Shown: positions 1 to 7,802, counted from the stretch's first letter. The stretch: DNA of 11,836 nt from DAOUFU01 sp034429275 (GCA_034429275.1 DAOUFU010000032.1:1-11836), one strand, 5' to 3'. Numbers and translations: made by a program. The notes: generated from the letters alone by a model not told the origin.

Positions 1-1
1 C

Positions 2-3000
2 AAGGTGCCCAGCACGCAGGTAGCGCAGTGGGGCGACGTGGTGACTGACCTCTATGAGGTGACGAACACCGGCACCTCGCCGATTGAAGCACTGTCGGGC
101 ATCGACAGCGACACGGCGGTGAACAGCGACCCGGCCTGGGTCTGGCCGACCGTGCTGCCCGCAGGCGAGACGCGCCGCGTCACCATCCAGCGGACGATCC
201 GGGCTACCGATCCTGACCCGTATACCAACACGGTACGGGTGACGGGCCAGATCAACGGCGTACCGTTCTCTCAAACGGCAACCGAGTCGGTGTACATCGG
301 GAACGCAAGCCTGGTCGTCGAGAATACGCCTTCGACAACCTACGCGACGCCAGGGCAAAACGTCACCTTCACGTACCGGCTGCGGAACCTGGGCACGGAA
401 GACCTGCTCATCACGGGCGCGAGCGATAACCTGTGCACGCTGACGGCCCCGAATGCGCTGATGGATCAGATCACGGATGATCCGAAGGTGCTGGCCGCCG
501 GTGGAACGCTGGTGCTGACCTGCACGCAGCCCGCGCCGGCCTCCGGCACGATGACATCAATGCTGCGGGTGGACGCAGAGGGCCAGACCTCCGGCACGGC
601 GGTGACGGACACGGCTTCGGCGCAGGTGGCGATCACCAGCGGCGGCGTGCTGCTGCCCAAAGCTGCCGATCGGCAGGCGGCGCAGCCCGGCCAGGTGATC
701 AACTACACCATCACGGTGACGAATGTCGGCAACGAACCGCTGCAGAACTTCGTCTTCACCGCTCCGATGATCAGCAACCCGCTGCCCGCGCCGCCTGCAT
801 CGCTGGCGGTGGGCGCGAGCTTCACCATTCGTGGAACGTACACCGTGCAGCTGGTGGACCAGGTGGTGACCAACTCTGCCACCATCACGGCGGTGGGTGC
901 GACCACCGGAACGCCATTCTCCGACAGCGACACGGTGACGGTAGGCGTCATCACTGACCCGAACGCGGCCCTGCTGCTGACGAAATCGACCAGCGCGACC
1001 AGCGGCCAACCGGGGCAGGATGATATAACTTACACGCTGCGCGTGCAGAACATCAGCTCGAACACGGTGGGCGGATCCGGCGATGCCATCCTGCTGTACG
1101 ATAACGGTACGCTGGTCGCGACGATCCCCTCGCTGGGACCGGCGAATGTGTTCACTATCAACCACGTGACGACCATCCCGACCGATATCACTACGCCGAC
1201 GTATACGAACCCGGCGTGGGTGGTGATGGAAAGCGGCGGGGACCACGTCGATGATGCAGCGGTGACGCTGCCGCTCACGCTGGTGGAGATCACCAAGACG
1301 ACGGCGGAACCGAACACCGGACCTGGCCGCGTCATCACCTACAACTACGCCGTGAGGAACCTGAGCACGGCAGACCTGAACGGCGTCGCCCTGGTCGACT
1401 CGATGCAGAGCAGCACGGTGTTCACCGACTTCACGTGGGTGACGCCGCTGGGCACGATCCCCGGATCGGGCAGCGCGAGTGCGAGCGCGACGGTGACGGT
1501 GCCGGGCAGCATGTTGGCCCCCAGCCTGATCAACAACACGGTCGAGGCCCGGCTGATCGGGCGCGTCGTAGGGCGAGGTTCGGCGGAGGTCCAGAACGTA
1601 GGCGCGCTGCCGCTGACCATGACCAAGACGGCGGACAAGGCGAGCTACGCACCCGGCGAGACGATCACCTACACGATCACGGTGACCAACCCGAACTCGA
1701 TCCCGATCCCCGGTGTGACGATCACTGACCCGGTGGTGACGTGGAACGCGCCGATGCCGCTGAACCTGACGCTGCCCCCGCTGAGCACGACGACCTACAC
1801 GGGGACGGCGACCGCGCCGGTGTTCTTCGCCGACGGGCCGTACACCAACACGGCGACGGCATCGGCGACGGGCATGACCGACGTGACAGCTTCGGCGACG
1901 GTGACCGTCACGGCAGCGCTGCCGCTGACGATCGCCAAGTCGGCGAACTTCGACGAGTTCGTGAGCGGCGATACGGTTACGTACACGATCATCGTCAGCA
2001 ACCCGAACCTGGTGGCGGTGCCCGGCGTGTCGCTGTCCGACTCGATGCAGGGGACTCCTGGCTTCGCGTGGCAGGGCGGTGCCCCGACCAATGTCACCAT
2101 CCCGGCAGGCACGGCAGGCAATCCCAGCACGACAAGCTTCACGGCGACGTGGACGATCCCGGTGCCTGAGGCGACCCCGACGCCCCCGGCGCCCCCGGCG
2201 ACCCCAGCGCCCCCGACAACCACGCCGGTGACGAACACGGTGACGATGACCATCGCCAGCGCGCCCGGCTATACGGCCACGGCTTCGGCGACCATCCTTG
2301 TCTCCTCACCCGTTTACCGGATCAGTATTGCGGTGACCTCGAACCCGACCATCCCGATCCCCGGCGCGCCGGTCACCTACACGGTGACGATCACCAATGT
2401 GGGCAATGTGCCGGTGAGCGGGCTTTCGGGCACGTGGACGCTGACGCCGCAGGGCGGCACCGCGACGACCCCGGTCACCCTGACGCTGGCCGCGACCAGC
2501 CTGGCGCGCGGTACCAGCACGACGGCGACCGTCACGCGGACGGAAGACCAGACCGGGCCGTATACCTTCACGGCGACCGGGCAGTTCTCGACACCGACCG
2601 GCGTGGCCCCGGTGACTGCTACGCTTGACCTGAACCCGGCGCAGCCCTCGACGGCGCTGCAAATCCTGATCACGGCGGTACGACAGAGCGGGGCCTCTGG
2701 CGTGAGTCTCGACGGTCTCAACGGAGGAGCCCCGATGCAGACCGGCAAACCGTTCACCGTGACGGCGCGGCTGGTGAACCTGACCACCAACTCGATGACG
2801 GTGGGGCGGCCCACCGCGGCGCTCAACATCGGTGGACCAGCGGGCGTCGTCTGCCTGCCCGGCCCCGATATCACGGGCGCGCCGACCTGGCCCAGGACCC
2901 TGACCGGCAGCCAGTCGATGAATATCTCGTTCGTGTGCACCGCGCCCGCAAGCACGGCGCAGGTGCCTCAACCGGGCTACCTGGAGCCGGACGGCCTGCT

Positions 3001-5188
3001 GCGCACGGTCACCGTGACCGCGTACAGCTCGACCGGCGTGGCGACGGCCCAGCAAGATGTGACGCTGGTTGACCTGGCGCTGGATGTCGTGCTCGATGTG
3101 CTGGATGCGGACAGCGGCGAGGTTGTGACCGAAGCGGAGGTCGGCGACGAGGTCATGTACCGGATCACGCTGACCAACGTCGGCGCGTCGCCGTTGGGCT
3201 GCTCGGCTATCGATGCGTTAAGCCTGCCGCTCATCCCTGCGCCATGCCCGCTCAAGCTAACCGGCACGGTACGGCTGGGCGACTCAACCTCGCCGGACAC
3301 GACGGCATCGAGTGCGTTCAACACGCTGGTGAGGGCGGCTGAAACCACCGGGTTCGAGAGAGTGGGCGACCTGGTGCTGCAGCCGACCGGCTCGGCGGGG
3401 TCGGTGGCGGTCCTGGTCACGCAGCGGGTCGCGCTGGACGCGATGCAGGATGTCACCTACGGGATCATGGCGGAAGGCGGTTTCTACTCGCTGACGCTGG
3501 CCCAGATGAACCCGATGCTGCTGCCGGCCTATACCACCTTCGACGTGACAAGCACTCGCCTGGATATGAGCGGTGTGGAGCTGAGGCTGGATATCACGGT
3601 CACTCCGAACCCGCCGGTCCTGGGACAGGGTGTAACCTATACCTTCACGGTTAATAACCTGCCGAGCGGTGTAGCAGTGACGGGCCTGACGGGGACGTAT
3701 CGACTGGTGGCGAGCAATGTGGCCGTGCCGCCGAGCGGAATCATGCTCACCGGCACGCACCAGCAAGAGCCGCTCACCGGCACGCTGACGTTCAACACGA
3801 CGAACCTGTCGCCCGGCCAATCGGCCACGGCCACGATCTCGCGCGTGGAGAGCTTCACCGGTACGTACATCGTATCGGGGTCGGTGCGGGTGAACGGCAT
3901 GGCGGCGACCGAGTTTGTGACGGCCAACCGCATCGTCAGCCCGCTGACGACGGCGCTCACGCCTACGCCGCAGGGCGGGGTGAGCACCGGTACGCCGGTG
4001 GTGGAGAAAGTGGCGAGCGCCGATGCCGCCAAGGCGGGTGATGTGATCACCTGGACGGTGACGGTACGCAACTCGGACACTGCCACGATGCAGACCGTGT
4101 TGATGGAAGACGCGGTGCCGGGCGGCCTGGAGATCACCTCGGCCTCTACGACGCTGGGTAATATCACACGGGATGGGCAGACGGTGAAGCTGAACGTCCC
4201 ATCGCTGGCACCCGGTGGATCGGCGGTGGTCACCATTGTGACGACGGTCAGCGATGAACTGACCGGCCCTGGCACACTCTCGAACACGGCGTGCGCGCTG
4301 CGTTCGGGCGGCACGCAGGCCTGCGCGACCGCTGAGGTCAGCCTGGGGCCGGGCGTGGAAGAACTGCCGCTCACCGGGCAGCGCTTTGTGGCGACCGACG
4401 GCGGATGGAACGGCCTAGGGCTGCTGGCGCTGATGCTGATGGGCAGCCTGACGTTGATGATGGCTGCGCAGACCGGCAACCGCCGGACGCTGCTGGCGGG
4501 CGTGGTCCTGCTGGTGGTGTTGGCAGTGCTGGTGGTAGTCGTGATGGTGCTGGTGCTAGGCGGCGATGACGAGGGTGAACCTACCAAAGAAGCCTTCGAG
4601 CCGCCGGCGACAGATGTGAGTGCAACGGTGGGGCCGGAACAACCGGCCTCACCGGAACCTTCGACTGGCGGGCCGGACGTGGTGTTCCAGTTCCCGCCGA
4701 CTCCTACGCCATATGTGGTGCCCACGCCCGCCGGAATCCGGCAGTTGATGATCCCCAAGCTGGGGGATCAATTCAGCGTACCGGTTCCGATCGTCCAGCT
4801 TCCTATCGTCAACAAGAAGTGGGACGTGAGCGGCCTGGGGCACTATGTGGGCTGGCTGCAGGGCACGACGTGGCTGGACAGCCAGTGGGGAAACACTGTG
4901 CTGGCGGCGCATGTCCAGCTCGGCACGGCGAATCCCGGTCCGTTTTGGGGACTGGGTACGCTGGTGCCGGGTGACGAGATCGTGATCCTGGAAGGCGATA
5001 TCGAGCGGGTGTACGTGGTGACCTCGACGCGCAAGGTCAGCCCGGACGACTGGACGGTGACCGCGCCGACACAGACACCCGTGTTGACACTGATCACCTG
5101 CACGGAATGGGACCAGGAAGGCGGCATTTTTGCCGAGCGAATGGTGGTGCAGGCGGTCCCGGCAGAGCATCCGAGCATCGAAAGCTGA
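2..5188 (+). CDS. Giant DUF11-repeat surface protein with LPLTG signal and C-terminal sortase domain (5' partial)
   Basis: The frame is open to the left window edge and begins inside a repeat, so the true start and any signal peptide lie upstream. Residue numbers here count the GTG at 5 as 1. About twelve DUF11/CARDB-like beta-sandwich repeats are recognisable by the pattern 'xxTYTITVTNxGxxPxxGxxxxD', for example near residues 13, 231, 554 and 1347. A Pro/Thr linker lies at about 720-745. LPLTG occupies 1454-1458. It is followed by helix 1 (about 1470-1488), a basic turn QTGNRR (1489-1494), helix 2 (about 1495-1518), an acidic/Pro-rich linker (1521-1577) and a sortase domain (1578-1727) with His1636, Cys1699 in TLITC, and Arg1712. 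DUF11 repeats normally form extracellular stalks, and sortases cleave LPXTG between Thr and Gly and transfer the protein to an amine acceptor. Cis-processing is inferred. The gene is convergent with the kinase gene downstream. Domain identities are fairly sure; the acceptor is unknown. Confidence 0.9.
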   Translation, partial: KVPSTQVAQWGDVVTDLYEVTNTGTSPIEALSGIDSDTAVNSDPAWVWPTVLPAGETRRVTIQRTIRATDPDPYTNTVRVTGQINGVPFSQTATESVYIGNASLVVENTPSTTYATPGQNVTFTYRLRNLGTEDLLITGASDNLCTLTAPNALMDQITDDPKVLAAGGTLVLTCTQPAPASGTMTSMLRVDAEGQTSGTAVTDTASAQVAITSGGVLLPKAADRQAAQPGQVINYTITVTNVGNEPLQNFVFTAPMISNPLPAPPASLAVGASFTIRGTYTVQLVDQVVTNSATITAVGATTGTPFSDSDTVTVGVITDPNAALLLTKSTSATSGQPGQDDITYTLRVQNISSNTVGGSGDAILLYDNGTLVATIPSLGPANVFTINHVTTIPTDITTPTYTNPAWVVMESGGDHVDDAAVTLPLTLVEITKTTAEPNTGPGRVITYNYAVRNLSTADLNGVALVDSMQSSTVFTDFTWVTPLGTIPGSGSASASATVTVPGSMLAPSLINNTVEARLIGRVVGRGSAEVQNVGALPLTMTKTADKASYAPGETITYTITVTNPNSIPIPGVTITDPVVTWNAPMPLNLTLPPLSTTTYTGTATAPVFFADGPYTNTATASATGMTDVTASATVTVTAALPLTIAKSANFDEFVSGDTVTYTIIVSNPNLVAVPGVSLSDSMQGTPGFAWQGGAPTNVTIPAGTAGNPSTTSFTATWTIPVPEATPTPPAPPATPAPPTTTPVTNTVTMTIASAPGYTATASATILVSSPVYRISIAVTSNPTIPIPGAPVTYTVTITNVGNVPVSGLSGTWTLTPQGGTATTPVTLTLAATSLARGTSTTATVTRTEDQTGPYTFTATGQFSTPTGVAPVTATLDLNPAQPSTALQILITAVRQSGASGVSLDGLNGGAPMQTGKPFTVTARLVNLTTNSMTVGRPTAALNIGGPAGVVCLPGPDITGAPTWPRTLTGSQSMNISFVCTAPASTAQVPQPGYLEPDGLLRTVTVTAYSSTGVATAQQDVTLVDLALDVVLDVLDADSGEVVTEAEVGDEVMYRITLTNVGASPLGCSAIDALSLPLIPAPCPLKLTGTVRLGDSTSPDTTASSAFNTLVRAAETTGFERVGDLVLQPTGSAGSVAVLVTQRVALDAMQDVTYGIMAEGGFYSLTLAQMNPMLLPAYTTFDVTSTRLDMSGVELRLDITVTPNPPVLGQGVTYTFTVNNLPSGVAVTGLTGTYRLVASNVAVPPSGIMLTGTHQQEPLTGTLTFNTTNLSPGQSATATISRVESFTGTYIVSGSVRVNGMAATEFVTANRIVSPLTTALTPTPQGGVSTGTPVVEKVASADAAKAGDVITWTVTVRNSDTATMQTVLMEDAVPGGLEITSASTTLGNITRDGQTVKLNVPSLAPGGSAVVTIVTTVSDELTGPGTLSNTACALRSGGTQACATAEVSLGPGVEELPLTGQRFVATDGGWNGLGLLALMLMGSLTLMMAAQTGNRRTLLAGVVLLVVLAVLVVVVMVLVLGGDDEGEPTKEAFEPPATDVSATVGPEQPASPEPSTGGPDVVFQFPPTPTPYVVPTPAGIRQLMIPKLGDQFSVPVPIVQLPIVNKKWDVSGLGHYVGWLQGTTWLDSQWGNTVLAAHVQLGTANPGPFWGLGTLVPGDEIVILEGDIERVYVVTSTRKVSPDDWTVTAPTQTPVLTLITCTEWDQEGGIFAERMVVQAVPAEHPSIES
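4364..4486 (+). other. LPXTG-type cell-wall sorting signal inside the stalk protein
   Basis: The codons read LPLTG, then an 11-residue spacer (QRFVATDGGWN), a hydrophobic stretch of about 19 residues rich in Leu and Met, and the basic tail QTGNRR. This is the standard three-part order of a Gram-positive sorting signal: motif, membrane helix, positive tail. It sits 269 residues before the end of the protein, whereas ordinary sorting signals are at the extreme C-terminus. The preceding repeat ends just before it, so the motif lies in an exposed linker next to the membrane. Confidence 0.8.
4736..5185 (+). other. Sortase (transpeptidase) domain at the C-terminus of the stalk protein
   Basis: About 150 residues, the normal size of a sortase core. 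The segment opens with the 'IPKLG...VPVPI' type strand, followed by 'NTVLAAH' holding the catalytic His. After 'FWGLGTLVPGDEI' comes 'LTLITCTEWD' with the nucleophilic Cys, then the catalytic Arg in 'AERMVVQA' 13 residues later. All three catalytic residues are present, so the domain should be active. A helix precedes it and none follows, as in class A or E enzymes rather than class C. I cannot assign a class firmly. It is preceded by a linker of about 57 residues rich in Pro, Thr and acidic residues, long enough to let the domain move. Confidence 0.85.
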
Positions 5189-5193
5189 ACGCG

Positions 5194-5216
5194 GCGGTCG
5201 GCGTGGTGCTGACCGC
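5194..5216. other. Hairpin just after the stalk/sortase stop codon
   Basis: GCGGTCGGC and GCTGACCGC form a 9-bp stem (one G-U pair) around a 5-base GTGGT loop. It begins five bases after the TGA at 5186-5188. It is followed by ATAAAAACC rather than a T-run, so on its own it is not a classical plus-strand terminator. It may protect the mRNA 3' end or assist the larger hairpin immediately downstream. Confidence 0.45.
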
Positions 5217-5236
5217 ATAAAAACCGATAGTCACCA

Positions 5237-5272
5237 AACAGCGCCTTACCTCTAGCGGGGTAGGGCGCTGTT
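5237..5272. terminator. Hairpin between convergent genes, possible bidirectional terminator
   Basis: AACAGCGCCTTACC and GGTAGGGCGCTGTT pair over 14 bp with a single T-G wobble and an 8-base loop. The gap between the sortase-fusion gene (plus) and the kinase gene (minus) is only 117 bases, so this stem lies where both transcripts should end. The T-run after the stem is weak on either strand, so termination strength is uncertain, but position and stem length favour this role. Confidence 0.6.
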
Positions 5273-5305
5273 CTGTTGGCGTCGAGTTGTGCGCGGAGCG
5301 GGTTG

Positions 5306-7297
5306 TCATCCGCCCCAGGCGCGAATGGTGAGCAGCAGCGGGCGACCGATGGTCAGGTCGCTGTTGGGGTAGTAGAGGTCCCACACGCCGTAATAGCAGC
5401 CAAGCGAGGCGGGCGCGGTGCCGGTGAATACAATCGGTGCCGAGTCTTCGGTGACGGCGACGGTGCCGGACAGGAAGAAATTGGACTGCTGCTGGGTGGC
5501 AAAGTTCACCCCGGCCTTGGTCACCGAAGGGCAGGCTTCCTGGAGTGGGGCGAGGTCCACAGAGCTATCGGGCGCGCGGGTGAGGCGCTCGTTGAAGGAC
5601 AGGCGCGTGCCTTCGGGCCAGGGGCAGGTGCCGGTGTTGCGCAGCACAATCTGAATCTCGAAAGGGGTACCCGCACGGACCAGGCGCGGGTTGCGCACGT
5701 CGTTGACTCCTGGCGGCACGTTGAAACTTTCCGGTTGGACGACGATGAACTCAAAATCGCAGACGGCCAGCGTTTGAGTCATATTGGGCGTGGCGGTGGC
5801 GCGCGCGGCCTGCTCAAAGAACAGGGCGGCGGCAGTGCCGGTTGCGTCTGGAGTGGGAGTCAGGGTTTGGGTGGGTGTGGGCGACAGGGTCGCTGTGGGC
5901 GACGCGGTCGGTGTGGCGGTGGCGGTCGCTGTCGCCGTGGGGGTGCGCGTCAATGTGGCCGACGGGGCGATTGTGGGAGCGACGGTTGGTGCCACCGTAG
6001 CGGTCAAGGTGGTGGTAAGGTCGGCCCCGCCAGGATTGCCAGGAAGCGGCGATGGCTGGCCGTCCCCTGCCGGACTCGGCGTTTCGGTGATGCGGGCGGC
6101 GACGGCGGTCAGCGACGGGATGGCGGAAGCACGATCAGTGCTCAGGCCAAGCACACCGCCTAAGGGCAGCGAATCGCGCCCGAAGACAGCCGAACCGGCC
6201 CCGAACAAGAGCACCAGGGCAGCGATGACGCCCAAGATGGCGAGGGGACGCATACGCCCCTGACCGGAGATCATCGTATCGTGCGGCAGCAGCAAAGTGG
6301 GCTGAGGTGGCTGCGCAAGAGCCGCAGGCGGGGTAGGCGGGATGTAGCCGGACGCTTTGATCGCTTCGTTGCGACGGGCTGGCGGCCTGGGCTGGCTGTC
6401 GGATGGCATGAGCGGGGCCGCCGGGATGTAAATCTGCTGGGTGTCGAAGATCAGGCGGCGGTGGCCGTGCTCGTCAAGCGCGGCGAGATCGTCGACCAGG
6501 TCCATCGCCGACTGGTAGCGCTCGGTTGGCTCTTTGGCCAGGGCCTTCTGGATGATCGCGTCGAGGTCTGGGGTGAGATCGGGCACGTAGTCCCGCACGG
6601 ATGGAATCGGGTCGTTGACGTGCTTGAGGATGATGGCCAGCGGCGTGTCGGCGTCGAAGGGCAGATGGTTGGTGAGCATCTGGAACAGGATGACGCCCAA
6701 CGAGTAGATATCGGAGCGTTCGTCGCCCGGCTCGCCCAGGCCCTGTTCGGGGGCCATGTAGGCGGGCGTGCCCACCATGCCGCCGCTGGCGGTGAACTGG
6801 GCACCGGTCACAATTTTGGCGATGCCAAAGTCGGTGAGCACCACGCGGCTGTCTTCGTCGAGCATGAGGTTGGCGGGCTTGACATCGCGGTGGATCATGC
6901 CGCGCTGGTGTGCATAGGCGAGGGCGGCGGCAGCGCTGCGCGTGATGCGCACGGTTTCGGGCACAGAGAAGCGTGCCCCGGTGGCGTTCAGATCAAACAG
7001 CTTATCTTTGAGGGTGGGGCCATTGATCATTTCCATGACCATGTAATAGCTGTCACCCTCGGCGTCGTATTCGAAGTCGTAGACCTGGACGATGTTGGGG
7101 TGCTTGAGCTTGGCGACGTTGCGCGCCTCGTTCTCGAAGCGATCCTTGAATTCCGGGTCGTCGGCCAGGAAGGGGTGCAAGAGCTTGATGGCAACATAGC
7201 GATCCAGGGCGACATGATAGCCCCGGTAGACTTCCGCCATGCCGCCGCGCCCGATGCGATCGATGATTTCGTATTTGCCTAGCTTTTTTCTGGACAC
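5306..7297 (-). CDS. Membrane Ser/Thr protein kinase with extracytoplasmic NBR1-type Ig-like domain
   Basis: Hanks-type kinase, 663 residues from the GTG at 7297. Kinase landmarks are a Gly-rich loop GRGGMAEV (16-23), VAIK with Lys38, Glu57 in the C-helix, HRDVKPAN with Asp138, DFG at 156-158 and APE at 182-184. The activation segment holds Thr169, Ser171 and Thr177. A single membrane helix at about 351-373 is followed by a Thr/Pro/Ala low-complexity linker (about 429-486). A C-terminal domain from about 513 has NTGTCPWP with Trp560 and GVWDL with Trp639, typical of the NBR1 Ig-like fold. It replaces the PASTA repeats of PknB-type kinases. The role is likely sensing outside and phosphorylating Ser/Thr inside; ligand and substrates are unknown. 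The start was chosen because VSRKKLGKYE is typical and AAGGGA lies upstream. An upstream GTG at 7348 would add 17 residues. Confidence 0.92.
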   Translation of the reverse strand: MSRKKLGKYEIIDRIGRGGMAEVYRGYHVALDRYVAIKLLHPFLADDPEFKDRFENEARNVAKLKHPNIVQVYDFEYDAEGDSYYMVMEMINGPTLKDKLFDLNATGARFSVPETVRITRSAAAALAYAHQRGMIHRDVKPANLMLDEDSRVVLTDFGIAKIVTGAQFTASGGMVGTPAYMAPEQGLGEPGDERSDIYSLGVILFQMLTNHLPFDADTPLAIILKHVNDPIPSVRDYVPDLTPDLDAIIQKALAKEPTERYQSAMDLVDDLAALDEHGHRRLIFDTQQIYIPAAPLMPSDSQPRPPARRNEAIKASGYIPPTPPAALAQPPQPTLLLPHDTMISGQGRMRPLAILGVIAALVLLFGAGSAVFGRDSLPLGGVLGLSTDRASAIPSLTAVAARITETPSPAGDGQPSPLPGNPGGADLTTTLTATVAPTVAPTIAPSATLTRTPTATATATATPTASPTATLSPTPTQTLTPTPDATGTAAALFFEQAARATATPNMTQTLAVCDFEFIVVQPESFNVPPGVNDVRNPRLVRAGTPFEIQIVLRNTGTCPWPEGTRLSFNERLTRAPDSSVDLAPLQEACPSVTKAGVNFATQQQSNFFLSGTVAVTEDSAPIVFTGTAPASLGCYYGVWDLYYPNSDLTIGRPLLLTIRAWGG

Positions 7298-7354
7298 CGG
7301 ATTCCCTTTACGCGAAAAAGGGCTAGAGCAGGGCGTACTGTGCCGCACGCCCAG

Positions 7355-7383
7355 AGTATACCCTAGAGCCTCGAATCTGGCAC
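7355..7383 (-). promoter_or_regulatory. Candidate promoter of the kinase gene
   Basis: On the minus strand, GTGCCA (7378-7383) and TATACT (7355-7360) are separated by 17 bases. They match the sigma-70 consensus at 4/6 and 5/6. Transcription would begin near 7348, giving a leader of about 50 bases to the preferred GTG at 7297. Alternatively it would give a leaderless message starting at the in-frame GTG at 7348. This is motif evidence only. Confidence 0.35.
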
Positions 7384-7404
7384 CGCACTGACCCGCGAAC
7401 TTCC

Positions 7405-7767
7405 TTAATTATCGGGCAGGGCGATGGTGAACGGGGTCACACGCCGATCCTGGGGCGCGGCGATGTCCTCGTAATAGAGGATGGCGCGCGCCGAAAATTC
7501 GCCGGCTGGCTGCTCAATGCCGCGCAGGTGCATGGTGAGCGCCAGGGTGAAGGTCATGGCGTCGATGACATGCGCCTCGGCCAGGCAGCGACCGGCGGCA
7601 TCGTGGAGCGCGATGTGAAGGCTGGGACGCTCGCGGAAGGGCGTCAGGGCCAGTGTGATCTTGACGCGCTGACGGTCCGGGTAGGGTTCGGCGCGCAGGT
7701 CCTCGATGCGCACTTCGCCGCGCGGCTTCAGGTTATCGGCATTGATCAGGTTCAAGTCGATGCTCAT
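7405..7767 (-). CDS. Small conserved-looking protein of unknown function, beta-rich
   Basis: 120 residues; I do not recognise a family. There is no signal peptide, membrane helix or cysteine cluster (only one Cys, in 'GRCLAEAHV'). The sequence alternates hydrophobic and polar residues in strands such as 'VKITLALT', 'LHIALHDA', 'FTLALTMHL' and 'FSARAILYYED'. It resembles a small beta-sandwich, possibly an adaptor or carbohydrate- or protein-binding module; that is inference. It lies 70 bases downstream of the ACT-domain gene and 107 bases upstream of the kinase start, on the same strand. Ribosome-binding potential before the ATG is poor. A promoter-like pair ends six bases before the ATG, which suggests its own, possibly leaderless, transcript. 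Base composition and third-position GC fit its neighbours, so it is likely a real gene. Confidence 0.75.
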   Translation of the reverse strand: MSIDLNLINADNLKPRGEVRIEDLRAEPYPDRQRVKITLALTPFRERPSLHIALHDAAGRCLAEAHVIDAMTFTLALTMHLRGIEQPAGEFSARAILYYEDIAAPQDRRVTPFTIALPDN

Positions 7768-7773
7768 ATCTCA

Positions 7774-7802
7774 ATTCTAGCTCAATTTAGCGTTTATTTC
7801 CA
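7774..7802 (-). promoter_or_regulatory. Candidate promoter placing the start site at the ATG of the small protein
   Basis: Minus-strand TGGAAA (7797-7802, 4/6 match) and TAGAAT (7774-7779, 5/6 match) are spaced by exactly 17 bases. The -10 box ends six bases before the ATG at 7767, so transcription would begin at or next to the start codon. The short AT-rich stretch stands out from the GC-rich surroundings. No convincing Shine-Dalgarno sequence is present, consistent with a leaderless message. This is unproven. Confidence 0.4.

Noticed and set aside
3214..3260. Possible second LPXTG-like motif in the stalk (LPLIPAP)
   Set aside because: It lacks Thr-Gly and any following membrane helix or basic tail.
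3637..4758. Minus-strand open frame of about 373 codons within the stalk gene
   Set aside because: It is antisense to DUF11 repeats and the sorting signal, and its Ser/Thr/Val-rich translation mirrors the Thr/Val-rich plus frame.
5840..6012. Repetitive GTGGCGGTCGCTGTCGCC-like DNA resembling a tandem array
   Set aside because: The repetition is explained by a Thr/Ala/Pro low-complexity linker in the kinase. There are no constant-length repeats or unique spacers, so it is not a CRISPR array.
5276..6163. Plus-strand open frame antisense to the kinase C-terminus
   Set aside because: The Arg/Gly-rich translation arises from the antisense of the Thr/Pro tract, and the minus frame has clear domain structure.
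6281..7282. Long plus-strand open frame opposite the kinase domain
   Set aside because: It is the mirror of conserved kinase codons; its translation is rich in Gly, Val, His and Asp without motifs or a start signal.
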